Assembly: GCF_023276405.1 (NCBI RefSeq)
Contig: NZ_JALRMO010000001.1
Span: forward strand, 1,612,001 to 1,676,000
Source of the DNA: Paenibacillus hamazuiensis
Lineage (GTDB): Bacteria; Bacillota; Bacilli; Paenibacillales; NBRC-103111
Length of the DNA stretch: 64,000 nt
Direction of reading: 5' to 3'
Under the pieces are notes generated by a model. It did no database searches and had not been told where the DNA came from. It saw nothing but the letters and a program-made list of their open reading frames with translations. Within the stretch, counting starts at the first letter, position 1; each line of letters opens with the position of its first letter. The translations under genes and the position numbers were made by a program. Positions 8,470 to 16,734 of the stretch are shown piece after piece.

Positions 8470-9312
8470 ATGCGGCTTGCCGGAAAACAAAAATCCATTT
8501 TGTATCATATTATCGTCGGCGGATTGGCGCTTTGCATGATTTACCCGATCCTTTGGCTTGCCGCGAGCTCGCTGAAGCCTAACGACGAAATTTTCTCAAC
8601 GGCATACAGCCTCATTCCGAGCCGTTTGGAGTTCGCGAACTATGCGAGCGGTTGGAAAGGCTTTGCGGGTACGACGTTTGCTACGTTTTTCCAAAACTCG
8701 TTTTACATTGTGGTCATCTCCACGATCGGCGCGGTCGCTTCCTCCGCTCTCGTCGCTTACGGATTTGCGCGCATTCCGTTTTTCGGCAAAAGCTTCTGGT
8801 TCGGCTGCGTCATGATGACCTTGATGCTGCCGCATGACGTGACGATCATTCCGCAGTACGTCATGTTTGCCAAGCTGGGCTGGCTGTCGTCGTTCAAACC
8901 GATTATCGTTCCGAGCTTTTTTGCAGCGCCTTTCTTCATCTTCCTGATGATGCAGTTTATCCGCACGATTCCGGGAGAGCTGGATGAGGCGGCGAAGATG
9001 GACGGGTGCAGCAAATACGGCATCTTCTTTAAGATTGTACTGCCGCTGATCGTACCCGCGCTGGTCACTTCGGCGATCTTCTCCTTCTATTGGAGATGGG
9101 ACGATTTCATCAACCCACTGCTGTATTTGAACAAGCCGGAGCTGTATCCGGTATCCTTGGCGCTCAAGCTGTTTTTGGACGGGGAATCGCTCAACAACTG
9201 GGGAGGCATGTTCGCGATGGCTACACTGTCGCTGCTCCCTATCGTGATTGTATTTTTCATATTTCAAAAGTTTATCGTGGAAGGCATCAGCACGAGCGGC
9301 CTGAAAGGATAA
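8470..9312 (+). CDS. ABC sugar transporter permease (MalG/UgpE type)
   Basis: 280 residues, six predicted helices, starting one base after the stop of the first permease with GGAG upstream, so translation is probably coupled. The EAA loop reads [22 protein letters not shown] (about residues 173-194). This is the second subunit of the heterodimeric channel, and the order permease 1 - permease 2 - hydrolase is standard in Paenibacillus polysaccharide-utilisation loci. Confidence 0.93.
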   Translation: MRLAGKQKSILYHIIVGGLALCMIYPILWLAASSLKPNDEIFSTAYSLIPSRLEFANYASGWKGFAGTTFATFFQNSFYIVVISTIGAVASSALVAYGFARIPFFGKSFWFGCVMMTLMLPHDVTIIPQYVMFAKLGWLSSFKPIIVPSFFAAPFFIFLMMQFIRTIPGELDEAAKMDGCSKYGIFFKIVLPLIVPALVTSAIFSFYWRWDDFINPLLYLNKPELYPVSLALKLFLDGESLNNWGGMFAMATLSLLPIVIVFFIFQKFIVEGISTSGLKG

Positions 9313-9330
9313 CACCCGAAAGGAAAGCCG

Positions 9331-10374
9331 ATGAGGGGAGAAACTGACGTGCCGGCACTTGAATTCGATGAGAAGCAAATTTTAGAAGCGATTGACCGGG
9401 TCGTGCAGCGTACGTTCCAAATGGACTTCAACTGGGACTGGCCGGGAGGCGTCGCTTTTTACGGGGTTACGGAAGCGTACGAGGCGACGGGGAAGCAGGA
9501 ATACATCGATATGCTTAAAGCTTGGGTGGACGAGCAGCTCGAGGACGGGCTGCCGAAGCTTTCGGTCAATGCCGTTTCCATTGGGCATTCCCTGCTCACT
9601 CTGCATAAGGCGACGGGCGATCAGCGCTACATCGACATCGCCACGCAGATGGCGGATTATTTGAAGCACGATGCGGTCCGGTTCGCGGACGGAGTTTTCC
9701 AGCATACCGTCAACTCGGAAACGTACAACTTCCCGGAGCAGGCCTGGGTGGACACCATGTTCATGGCGGGTTACTTCCTCGTGCGCATCGGTGCGATGCT
9801 GAAGCGGGACGATTATTTCGAGGATGGCCTCAAGCAGTATCACGGTCATGAAAACTTTTTGCAGGATCCGGTCACGAACCTGTATTACCACGGCTGGGAC
9901 AACATCGCGCAAAACCATATGTCCGGCATCTACTGGGCGCGCGGCAATTCCTGGGCGGCGATCACGATGGCCCGGGCTCTCGAGCTCGTTCCGGTGCAGC
10001 ATCCTTCGTTTATGATCATCGACGGTTCGCTTCGCGACCAGCTCAGCGCGCTTGTCCGCCTGCAGGACGAATCCGGGCTGTGGCACACGGTATTGACGGA
10101 CCCGACATCATACACGGAAACATCAGGCTCGGCCGGCATTGCCGCCGCACTGTTGTCCCGCGGGAAGATGTACAACAAATACGTGAACAAATCGATCAAA
10201 GGCATCCTTGGCCGCATCGGCGAAGAAGGTTCGGTTAACGGCGTATCGGCCGGCACTGCGGTCATGAACGACGCGCAGGGCTACAAGGAAGTGCCGTACA
10301 AGCGGGTCCAGGGCTGGGGCCAAGGTTTGGCGCTGGTGTTCTTGTCCTCTTTGCTTGCCCGCCAGGAATGGTAA
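9331..10374 (+). CDS. Glycoside hydrolase family 88/105, unsaturated rhamnogalacturonyl hydrolase type
   Basis: 347 residues, no signal peptide, so cytoplasmic. Motifs of the GH88/105 alpha6/alpha6 barrel are present: FNWDWPGGVAFYG at residues 29-41, SIGHSLLTL near 87, the catalytic-type AWVDTMFMAGYF near 133, and YHGWD...WARGNSWAAITMA near 185-215. Such enzymes hydrate and release the unsaturated 4,5-uronic residue left by pectate or rhamnogalacturonan lyases. It lies 18 bp after the permease gene and completes the operon. The ATG at 9331 has a moderate RBS; a GTG at 9349 with GAGGGGAG is an alternative. YesR/YteR are the closest types, but GH88 versus GH105 cannot be settled here. Confidence 0.88.
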   Translation: MRGETDVPALEFDEKQILEAIDRVVQRTFQMDFNWDWPGGVAFYGVTEAYEATGKQEYIDMLKAWVDEQLEDGLPKLSVNAVSIGHSLLTLHKATGDQRYIDIATQMADYLKHDAVRFADGVFQHTVNSETYNFPEQAWVDTMFMAGYFLVRIGAMLKRDDYFEDGLKQYHGHENFLQDPVTNLYYHGWDNIAQNHMSGIYWARGNSWAAITMARALELVPVQHPSFMIIDGSLRDQLSALVRLQDESGLWHTVLTDPTSYTETSGSAGIAAALLSRGKMYNKYVNKSIKGILGRIGEEGSVNGVSAGTAVMNDAQGYKEVPYKRVQGWGQGLALVFLSSLLARQEW

Positions 10375-10390
10375 GCTTGCTCTATAGAAA

Positions 10391-10420
10391 ACTCCGTCCC
10401 GTCCCGGGGCGGAGTTTTTT
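10391..10420 (+). terminator. Terminator of the permease-hydrolase operon
   Basis: ACTCCGTCCC (10391-10400) pairs with GGGGCGGAGT after a short loop, followed by six T. It lies between two convergent genes. Confidence 0.88.
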
Positions 10421-10435
10421 GCGCTGCAAACAGAA

Positions 10436-10666
10436 CTAGTGCAGCAGCACGTCCATCTTCTTTTTCCTCGTAGATGCCGCCTTTTTCACGAGCTTGGGCA
10501 AATGCTTGTAGCTGCGCACCATTTTACCGCTGCACAGCGGACAGCCGGGGTTCGGCGATGCGGCCAGCTCCTCGCGGACCCATGCTTTGCAATCGGCGTT
10601 TTGGCATCTCCAGATAGGAACGGGGGTGTATTCCGGTTTTGTCACTTCTTTATCCAAAGTATCCAA
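10436..10666 (-). CDS. YdjO-like small zinc-ribbon protein
   Basis: 76 residues from the TTG at 10666-10664, placed by AGGAGGTGG seven bases upstream; the longer frame to 10708 has no RBS. Four cysteines in two CxxxxC/CxxC pairs (WRCQNADCKAWVR ... CPLCSGKM) fit a zinc ribbon, as in the cold-inducible YdjO family of Bacillales. The C terminus is Lys-rich. Function in the family is not established. It is read away from the LysR gene next to it and converges on the hydrolase gene. Confidence 0.7.
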   Translation of the reverse strand: MDTLDKEVTKPEYTPVPIWRCQNADCKAWVREELAASPNPGCPLCSGKMVRSYKHLPKLVKKAASTRKKKMDVLLH

Positions 10667-10685
10667 AATGTTTCCACCTCCTGCA

Positions 10686-11576
10686 TTAACTTGTCCCGGA
10701 CGTCGCAAGCATATGCAGAAAACTTTCCGCAGAAAGCGGAAGTGCTGCGTGCTTGAGGGTGGCGATGCCGATTTGGCGCGGCGGAATCCCGGTGATTGGC
10801 TTAAGCTCGATCAGATCGCCGGCTTCCAGCTCCTTTTCGATAACCGGGCGGGCGACAAACGCGATCCCCAGCCCAAGCCGGGCGCATTCGACGAGCAGAT
10901 CGATGCTGCCCAGCTCGATGTCCGCGTCAACGGCGACGCCCTGCGCAGCGAACCACGTCTCGACGAAACGGCGGGTGCTGCTGCCCTGCGAGAGCAGCAG
11001 CAGCGGCAGGCCGCCGAGCTCGGCTGCGGAAATCGGGCGGTCCGCCAGCTCCGCGTACGTTCGCCCGGCGACAAACGCGCAGGGCAGCTCGGCGAATGGC
11101 CGGACGTCCAGCTGCGGATCGGTCAGCGGCATATGCACGAGCCCGCAGTCGATCAGCCCGTCCTTCAGCCGCTGCGCGATTTCCGGCGTCTTGCCGTGCG
11201 AGAGCCGGATGCGGATATCAGGGTAGCGGGAGTGAAACGCATCCAGCTTCGGCAGCAGCAAAATCTTGAACAGCGAATCGCTGGCGCCGACGCGAAGCTC
11301 TCCCGCGGCAAGCTGCTTCAGGTCCTGGAGTCGTTTTTCCCCTTCGGACAGAAGTGAAAACGAGCGTTCTACGTAGTCCAGCAAAGATTTTCCTTCCGGC
11401 GTAAGCTCGACGCCTTTGGACAAACGGCGAAACAATTTCAAGCCGAGCGCCTCTTCCATCTGCTTGATCGCATAGCTGACGGAAGGCTGCGTGATGTATA
11501 GCGCTTCCGCCGCTTTTGTCAAATTGCCGAGCCTCGCGGTGTGTAGAAAAATTCGATACCATTCCAAATTGAACAC
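10686..11576 (-). CDS. LysR-family transcriptional regulator
   Basis: 296 residues from the GTG at 11576-11574 (AGAGGTG nine bases upstream), which gives the usual LysR N terminus NLEWYRIFLHTARLGNLTKAAEALYITQPSVSYAIKQMEEALG with the winged HTH. The remainder is the two-lobed effector-binding domain (GELRVGASDSLFKILLLPKLDAF..., ending near IPPRQIGIATLKHAALPLSAESF). It is divergent from an EPSP-synthase-like gene with a perfect 16-bp palindrome between them, so it probably controls that gene. The effector is unknown. Confidence 0.92.
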   Translation of the reverse strand: MFNLEWYRIFLHTARLGNLTKAAEALYITQPSVSYAIKQMEEALGLKLFRRLSKGVELTPEGKSLLDYVERSFSLLSEGEKRLQDLKQLAAGELRVGASDSLFKILLLPKLDAFHSRYPDIRIRLSHGKTPEIAQRLKDGLIDCGLVHMPLTDPQLDVRPFAELPCAFVAGRTYAELADRPISAAELGGLPLLLLSQGSSTRRFVETWFAAQGVAVDADIELGSIDLLVECARLGLGIAFVARPVIEKELEAGDLIELKPITGIPPRQIGIATLKHAALPLSAESFLHMLATSGTS

Positions 11577-11633
11577 GATATAAAACACCTCTATGACATC
11601 ATTGGAAAATGATGATTTCATCTATTTCATTAG

Positions 11634-11649
11634 CTTGATTATAATCAAG
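11634..11649. promoter_or_regulatory. Perfect 16-bp palindrome, candidate LysR operator
   Basis: CTTGATTATAATCAAG reads the same on both strands and contains a T-N-A core of LysR type. It lies 58 bp upstream of the lysR start and 171 bp upstream of the aroA-like start. Confidence 0.6.
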
Positions 11650-11819
11650 TCAAGTCCGGTTGGCAAAGACCGGGTGCCGCGGTGAGGCAAAGCGAAGCGG
11701 ACGTCAGTCGTGCCGGAGTAAAGATAGCGGTCGCCTTGGGGCCAAGGAGCGATCGAAAGCATGATCCGGGACACGTTGCGTTCGGTTTTCACCGTAATTT
11801 TGATGAAGAGGTGGATGCG

Positions 11820-13178
11820 ATGAACGATCAGTCGATTGATGAGCCGGACCGGGGGACACGCTCCCCATGGTCGCGCTACAACGAAACGCAGGAGGTGCTG
11901 ATTTTACCGGCGGCGGGGCCGGTTGATGCGGCGATCCGGGTGCCCGGCAGCAAAAGCTTGACGAACCGCGCGCTGATTATGGCCGCGTTGGCGGAAGGAA
12001 CGTCGCGGCTTGAGGGTCTGCTAAAAAGCGACGATTCATATTGGTGCGTCGATAGTTTGCGGCGGCTTGGCGTAGGGATTGACGTTTCGGACGATACGGC
12101 CGTAGTGGAGGGAGCGGGAGGACAGTGGCCTGTCCCGCACGGTGCGCTTTATGTGGGCGCGGCGGGAACGGTTGCCCGCTTTCTGCCAGGGGCGCTGCTC
12201 GCCGGAAGCGGCGAGTGGAGCGTGAGCGGCGGCCGCAGGCTCAGCGAAAGGCCGCTGGCCCCGCTGCTCGAGGCGCTGGCCCGGCTCGGCGCCGACATCC
12301 GCTGCGAGCGCGAGGCCGGCTGCCTGCCGCTGACCGTTCGCGCAAGCGGTGGGCTGCCGGGCGGGGAAACGGCGATCTCCGGCGCCGTATCGAGCCAGTT
12401 CCTCAGCGGGCTGCTCATTGCCGCGCCCTATGCGAAAGCGCCGGTAACCATCCGCGTCGAGGGCGGCGTAGTGCAGCGCGACTATGTCGAGATGACGCTC
12501 GACATGATGCGGCGGTTCGGCGTGCGGCCGGAGGTGCGGGATGAGGGACGTTCGTTCGTTGTCGTTCCGGGCCGCTACCAGCCCGGAGAGTACCGGCTGG
12601 AGCCGGACGTCTCCACTTGCTGCTATTATTGGGCGCTGGCCGCGCTGACGAACGGGCGTATCCGAATCGACGGGATTTCCGCCGAAACACGCCAGCCGGA
12701 TATCGAAATGCTCGATATATTGGAGCGGATGGGCTGCGCCGTCACAAAAAGTGCGGATTTCGTCGAGGTGCAAGGAACGCCGAAGCCGAAAGGCGGCTTT
12801 ACCGTCAGCATGAAACGTTGGTCCGACCAGACGCTGACGATGGCGGCGCTCGCCTGTTTTGCCGACGGCCCGGTCACGCTGACCGATGCGGCACATATCC
12901 GGCATCATGAGTGCGACCGGATTGCGGCGATCTGCACGGAGCTGCGCAAGCTCGGCATCCGCGTCGAGGAGCGCGAAGACGGGCTGACCGTGCATCCCGG
13001 ACAGCCTCGCCCGGCTTTGCTCGACCCGCAAGACGACCACCGCATGGCGATGTCGCTCGCCTTGATCGGGGCGAAAGCGGGCGGAGTCCGCATCGCCGAT
13101 CCGTCGTGCGTAGCCAAGACGTGCCCGGACTATTTCGACCAGTTGGCGGCACTTGGCGTGAACGTGCAATTCGGTTGA
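11820..13178 (+). CDS. aroA: 3-phosphoshikimate 1-carboxyvinyltransferase (EPSP synthase) homologue
   Basis: 452 residues. AGAGGTGG at 11807-11814 sets the ATG at 11820; a GTG at 11682 lacks an RBS. Family motifs: GSKSLTNRALIMAAL near residue 42, RPLAPLLEALARLGADIRCE near 140, DQTLTMAALACFADGP near 337, RHHECDRIAAICTELRKLG near 361, and DHRMAMSLALIG then AKTCPDYFDQLAALG at the end. The enzyme would add enolpyruvate to shikimate-3-phosphate. The glycine motif normally written (L/F)GNxGT, here VGAAGTVARFLPG near residue 117, has Ala where Asn is expected, so this may be a variant or specialised copy. The gene stands alone under a LysR regulator, not with other aromatic genes. Confidence 0.85.
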   Translation: MNDQSIDEPDRGTRSPWSRYNETQEVLILPAAGPVDAAIRVPGSKSLTNRALIMAALAEGTSRLEGLLKSDDSYWCVDSLRRLGVGIDVSDDTAVVEGAGGQWPVPHGALYVGAAGTVARFLPGALLAGSGEWSVSGGRRLSERPLAPLLEALARLGADIRCEREAGCLPLTVRASGGLPGGETAISGAVSSQFLSGLLIAAPYAKAPVTIRVEGGVVQRDYVEMTLDMMRRFGVRPEVRDEGRSFVVVPGRYQPGEYRLEPDVSTCCYYWALAALTNGRIRIDGISAETRQPDIEMLDILERMGCAVTKSADFVEVQGTPKPKGGFTVSMKRWSDQTLTMAALACFADGPVTLTDAAHIRHHECDRIAAICTELRKLGIRVEEREDGLTVHPGQPRPALLDPQDDHRMAMSLALIGAKAGGVRIADPSCVAKTCPDYFDQLAALGVNVQFG

Positions 13179-13278
13179 GCTTGCCGCTGCTAAAGTGCTC
13201 TGATCGGGGAATATTGGAATTAGATGCAGGTTTTCCGGCTAAGTGCAAAGATAATCATTTTCTTCAGAAAAGCTTTTA

Positions 13279-13313
13279 CGCTACTGACATAATGTTGTCA
13301 GCAGCGTTTTTTT
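13279..13313 (+). terminator. Terminator after the aroA-like gene
   Basis: CGCT-A-CTGACA pairs with TGTCAG-C-AGCG around a 6-nt loop, followed by seven T (13307-13313). Confidence 0.88.
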
Positions 13314-13349
13314 ATACTGGAGACAAATGATGAAAAGGAGCATAAACCG

Positions 13350-13874
13350 ATGAACATTTCCGAAACTTTGCAGCAATTCGAAAAAACGACGAATCACTAT
13401 ATTCAGGAGTTGGACCGTTTCAGCTTGGAGCAGCTGCGGCGAAAGCCCGGTGAGGATGAATGGTCGCTCGGGCAAATGTACATGCATCTGATCGGCTCTG
13501 CGCTGAAAATGCAGCTTGCCAACGTCGAGAAGTGCCTGGCGCAGGGCGTTGATGCCACAGCTTCCGAAGGAGAAATGACGGATGCGGGCAGAGCCGTATT
13601 CGGCGCAGGAAGTTTCCCGCCTGTTCGGATACAAGCTCCGCAGCCTGCGCCGCCGCAGCCTGAGAGCAAGGAGCAAATCGTACAAGGCTTGCACCAGGTC
13701 GCGAGCAGGATGAATTCCATCGGAGAGCTCCTCGAAGGCGATCCGCCTTCCGGCACCGCCGCCCATCCCCGGTTCGGCGCACTAAACGCGAGGGAATGGT
13801 TCGGTATCGTCGAAATGCATTACCGGCATCACCTTCACCAGAAGGAGCGTTTGGAGCAATTTTTTAAGAGATAA
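13350..13874 (+). CDS. DinB-superfamily protein
   Basis: 174 residues starting 8 nt after AAAAGGAG. The helical-bundle pattern of DinB/YfiT-like proteins is clear: an N-terminal QFEKTTNHYIQELDRFSLEQLRRKPGEDEWSLGQMYMHLIGS, and a late EMHYRHHLHQKERLEQF, giving three candidate metal His residues (one in MYMHLI, two in the last helix). The family includes thiol-dependent, divalent-metal-binding transferases, with uncertain substrates in Bacillales. The middle has a Pro-rich loop (QAPQPAPPQPESK). Single gene with its own terminator. Confidence 0.82.
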   Translation: MNISETLQQFEKTTNHYIQELDRFSLEQLRRKPGEDEWSLGQMYMHLIGSALKMQLANVEKCLAQGVDATASEGEMTDAGRAVFGAGSFPPVRIQAPQPAPPQPESKEQIVQGLHQVASRMNSIGELLEGDPPSGTAAHPRFGALNAREWFGIVEMHYRHHLHQKERLEQFFKR

Positions 13875-13917
13875 CTAGCAATGAACCTCTTGAAATTGTT
13901 GGTCATGAAACCGCAAG

Positions 13918-13943
13918 GCCGTCTATCCGACGGTCTTTTTTTT
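13918..13943 (+). terminator. Terminator after the DinB-like gene
   Basis: CCGTC-tatcc-GACGG stem followed by TCTTTTTTTT. Confidence 0.85.
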
Positions 13944-14010
13944 GCTTCCTGCCGAGTGCGGCAGCCACCTAAGAATAGGGGAGGTGATTTATTTTACCCT
14001 CTTGATTTTA

Positions 14011-14040
14011 ATATATGTATGCGATATATTGCATATATGT
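14011..14040. promoter_or_regulatory. AT-rich inverted repeat, candidate GntR operator
   Basis: ATATATGTATGC and GCATATAT face each other across 14011-14038, ending 27 bp before the GntR start. GntR/FadR-type regulators commonly bind such sites near their own promoter. Inference only. Confidence 0.45.
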
Positions 14041-14066
14041 TAACTAATCGGTAAAGGGTGATCATA

Positions 14067-14732
14067 GTGCCGGTACCTAAAAATTTTGTCTCGCCCGTAC
14101 GGATGTCCGCAAAAGAAAGAGCCTTCGCTCAAATTCAGCGGTGGATTATCGACGGTACGCTGCAGCCCGGGGAAAAACTTCTCGATGCGGAATTGGCGGA
14201 GTCGCTTGGCGTCAGCCGTACGCCTATTCGCGAAGCTTTTCAACTGCTCGAAGTACAAGGACTCGTTTCTATGCATCCTGGAAAAGAAACAAAAGTGACG
14301 GCAATTGAAAAGGAAGACATTTTCAAAATGTATTCGACGATGGCGGCTCTTCAGGCTTTGGCAGCCGAGGTTACCGCAAAAATTATCGTTCCCGAGCAGG
14401 TCGACAGGCTGCGGGCGATAAACATGGAATTTGCCGCCGCCATTAAGAGCGGTCAGGCTTACCAAGCCATGGAGGCGGATGAACAGTTCCATAACCTTAT
14501 TGTGGAGCTTTCGGATAACCCTTATGTCGCTTCGTTCAGCGCATCGCTTCAGATTCATATCCGGCGTTTCAAATACGTTTTTTTAAAGCAGCCGATTACG
14601 GCAACGCAAGCTTCCGTCGATGAACATGACTCGATTATTGCGGCTTTCGAAAGAAAAGACAGCGATAGCGCACGTGCGATGATGAAGCGGAATTTTACCC
14701 GTCCGATGCAGGAACTGCACGGATTATTTTAA
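14067..14732 (+). CDS. GntR-family regulator, FadR/FCD subgroup
   Basis: 221 residues from the GTG at 14067, eight bases after AAAGGG. The N-terminal winged HTH is typical (IQRWIIDGTLQPGEKLLDAELAESLGVSRTPIREAFQLLEVQGLV); the C-terminal all-helical FCD domain follows, with candidate metal/ligand residues in DEQFHNLI and in EHDSIIAAF. It lies 21 bp before ilvD in the same direction, so the two are almost certainly co-transcribed and the regulator likely controls the pair. FCD regulators usually sense organic or sugar acids, which fits a dehydratase partner. Confidence 0.9.
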   Translation: MPVPKNFVSPVRMSAKERAFAQIQRWIIDGTLQPGEKLLDAELAESLGVSRTPIREAFQLLEVQGLVSMHPGKETKVTAIEKEDIFKMYSTMAALQALAAEVTAKIIVPEQVDRLRAINMEFAAAIKSGQAYQAMEADEQFHNLIVELSDNPYVASFSASLQIHIRRFKYVFLKQPITATQASVDEHDSIIAAFERKDSDSARAMMKRNFTRPMQELHGLF

Positions 14733-14753
14733 ACAGACAGGGGCGATTGAACG

Positions 14754-16445
14754 ATGGAGAGCGGAAAAGATCTGCGGATTCGCAGCAATGTAATCAGCGA
14801 AGGTGTCAACCGGGTGCCGAACAGGGCTATGCTCCGTGCCGTTGGTTTTACCGACGAAGATTTCAAAAAACCGATGATTGGCGTAGCCAGCACTTGGAGT
14901 GAGGTTACGCCGTGCAATATGCACATCAACGAACTGGCCGTTCAAGCCAAGAAAGGGGCGCGTGACCACGGCGGCGCTCCGCTAATCTTTAATACGATCA
15001 CAGTCTCGGACGGCATATCCATGGGGCATGGAGGCATGTTGTTCTCGCTGCCAAGCCGGGAGGCCATTGCGGATTCCATTGAGATCGTGGCAGGGGCGGA
15101 GCGCTTTGACGGTCTTGTGGCGATCGGCGGGTGCGACAAAAATACGCCTGCCTGTCTAATGGCGATCGGACGCATGAATATTCCATCCGTTTATGTATAT
15201 GGCGGAACCATTCAACCCGGCAATCTCGACGGCAAAAGCGTCGATATCGTTACGGCTTTCGAGGCGGTCGGCCAATATCATGATGGAAAAATGACGGACG
15301 ATCAGCTCCATAAGGTGGAATGCAGCGTCTGCCCGGGGCCCGGTGCTTGCGGCGGCATGTACACCGCCAATACCATGGCCGCTGCGGCGGAAGCCATGGG
15401 TATGAGCCTGCCCGGCTCCTCCTCCACGCCGGCCATCTCGCCCGACAAAGCGGCGGAATGCGCTGCGGCAGGCAGACAGGTCATATTGCTGCTGGAACAA
15501 GGTATCTATCCTAAAGACATCATGACGAAAAAAGCGTTTGAAAATGCCATTACGGTAGTTATGGCTTTAGGCGGTTCAACAAATGCGTTCCTGCATTTGC
15601 TCGCCATAGCGCATTCGGTTGGTGTCGATTTAACGTTAGACGATTTCGAGCGGATCCGCTTGCGTGTTCCTCATCTGGCCGATTTGAAGCCAAGCGGCCG
15701 ATACGCCATGCAGGATTTGAACGAAATCGGCGGCGTTCCGGGAGTAATGAAATTACTGCTCGCCGAGGGACTTCTTCACGGTGATTGCCTGACAGTGACG
15801 GGCAAAACGTTGGCGGATAATTTGTCCGAAGCAGCACCGCTGCGAAACGATCAGGATATTATTCGTCCATTAAATAAACCGTTGAAACCGAACGGACCGT
15901 TGGTTGTGCTTAGAGGCAACCTGGCTCCTGAAGGGGCTGTGGCCAAAATGTCGGGTATGAAGAAGCTGCGGTTTGTCGGGCCGGCCAAGGTATACGATAG
16001 CGAGGAGGAAGCGACCGAAGCTATTTTGAGGGATGAAATCCATAAAGGCGATGTTTTGGTCATTCGCTATTGCGGCCCGAAAGGCGGGCCGGGAATGCCG
16101 GAGATGCTTTCGGTTACGGCTCTTATTGTAGGGAAGGGCCTCGGCGGGGAAGTTGCGCTTATTACGGACGGCAGATTCTCGGGCGGCTCGCATGGGTTTG
16201 TAGTCGGCCACGTATCGCCCGAAGCGCAGGTGGGCGGACCGATTGCGCTGCTGAGGAGCGGAGACATGATCACCATCGACAGCGAAACGCAGCAGATTAT
16301 GTTTGAAGTGACGGATGAGGAGCTGGCCGCCCGCAAGCAAGCGTGGGTGCAGCGTCCGCTTAAAGTAAACTCGGGAGTTCTGGCCAAGTATGCAAGACTG
16401 GTTTCCTCTGCATCCACAGGTGCAGTAACCGACTTTTCGGAATAA
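14754..16445 (+). CDS. ilvD: Dihydroxy-acid dehydratase (IlvD/Edd family)
   Basis: 563 residues, the normal length. Iron-sulfur and active-site motifs are present: TPCNMHI near residue 44, [13 protein letters not shown] near 123, and [32 protein letters not shown] near 193; the [18 protein letters not shown] segment near residue 474 is also canonical. The enzyme dehydrates 2,3-dihydroxy acids in branched-chain amino acid synthesis. Its pairing with a GntR/FCD regulator instead of other ilv genes makes a second copy acting on a sugar acid possible, but the sequence motifs favour IlvD itself. A terminator follows directly. Confidence 0.9.
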   Translation: MESGKDLRIRSNVISEGVNRVPNRAMLRAVGFTDEDFKKPMIGVASTWSEVTPCNMHINELAVQAKKGARDHGGAPLIFNTITVSDGISMGHGGMLFSLPSREAIADSIEIVAGAERFDGLVAIGGCDKNTPACLMAIGRMNIPSVYVYGGTIQPGNLDGKSVDIVTAFEAVGQYHDGKMTDDQLHKVECSVCPGPGACGGMYTANTMAAAAEAMGMSLPGSSSTPAISPDKAAECAAAGRQVILLLEQGIYPKDIMTKKAFENAITVVMALGGSTNAFLHLLAIAHSVGVDLTLDDFERIRLRVPHLADLKPSGRYAMQDLNEIGGVPGVMKLLLAEGLLHGDCLTVTGKTLADNLSEAAPLRNDQDIIRPLNKPLKPNGPLVVLRGNLAPEGAVAKMSGMKKLRFVGPAKVYDSEEEATEAILRDEIHKGDVLVIRYCGPKGGPGMPEMLSVTALIVGKGLGGEVALITDGRFSGGSHGFVVGHVSPEAQVGGPIALLRSGDMITIDSETQQIMFEVTDEELAARKQAWVQRPLKVNSGVLAKYARLVSSASTGAVTDFSE

Positions 16446-16459
16446 CATAATAAAAGCGG

Positions 16460-16509
16460 CGGCGGTCCAAGGACTTTTTGCAAGTCCCAATGCACCGCCG
16501 TTTCTTTTT
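16460..16509 (+). terminator. Terminator after ilvD
   Basis: CGGCGGT (16460-16466) pairs with ACCGCCG (16494-16500) and GGACTT with AAGTCC inside it, followed by TTTCTTTTT. Confidence 0.85.
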
Positions 16510-16633
16510 AAGGCTATTCAGCCTGATGCTTTACCGGATCATCGAGTTTAAAACTTTATTCTCCGAGGATACTTCCAAGTTTTTCATGAAAACGACAATG
16601 TTCGACAGTCTTCTCCCTTCTTCGGATGTTACA

Positions 16634-16707
16634 ATGGTTCAGGAACGGTGTGCGAATCCGAACCATCGTAAAAAAATATGCAAAAAGACCGGGAGCTATG
16701 AGCCCGG
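16634..16707 (+). other. Two hairpins in the leader of the TPM-domain gene
   Basis: The 225-bp gap before 16735 holds ATGGTTC (16634-16640) facing GAACCAT (16660-16666), and CCGGG-a-GCT (16689-16697) facing AGC-CCGG (16701-16707), the latter just upstream of the ribosome binding site GGGAG. TACAAT at 16631 could be a -10. They may shape the mRNA leader; no known riboswitch class was recognised. Confidence 0.4.
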
Positions 16708-16734
16708 AACCCTAAGAAGGGAGACCTTAGTCAC

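Noticed and set aside
11682-11819. GTG at 11682 as an aroA start
   Set aside because: No ribosome binding site, and the extra residues do not resemble EPSP synthase; ATG 11820 has AGAGGTGG.
12036-13169. Long minus-strand open frame opposite aroA
   Set aside because: It is a composition shadow: Arg/His-rich, no motif, no ribosome binding site, and fully covered by a recognisable gene.
13295-13318. TTGTCA...TATACT as a promoter for the DinB-like gene
   Set aside because: The spacer is only 12 bp, and TTGTCA is part of the aroA terminator stem.
16634-16707. Leader hairpins as a known riboswitch (c-di-GMP, c-di-AMP, SAM)
   Set aside because: No conserved aptamer core of any of those classes could be matched by eye.
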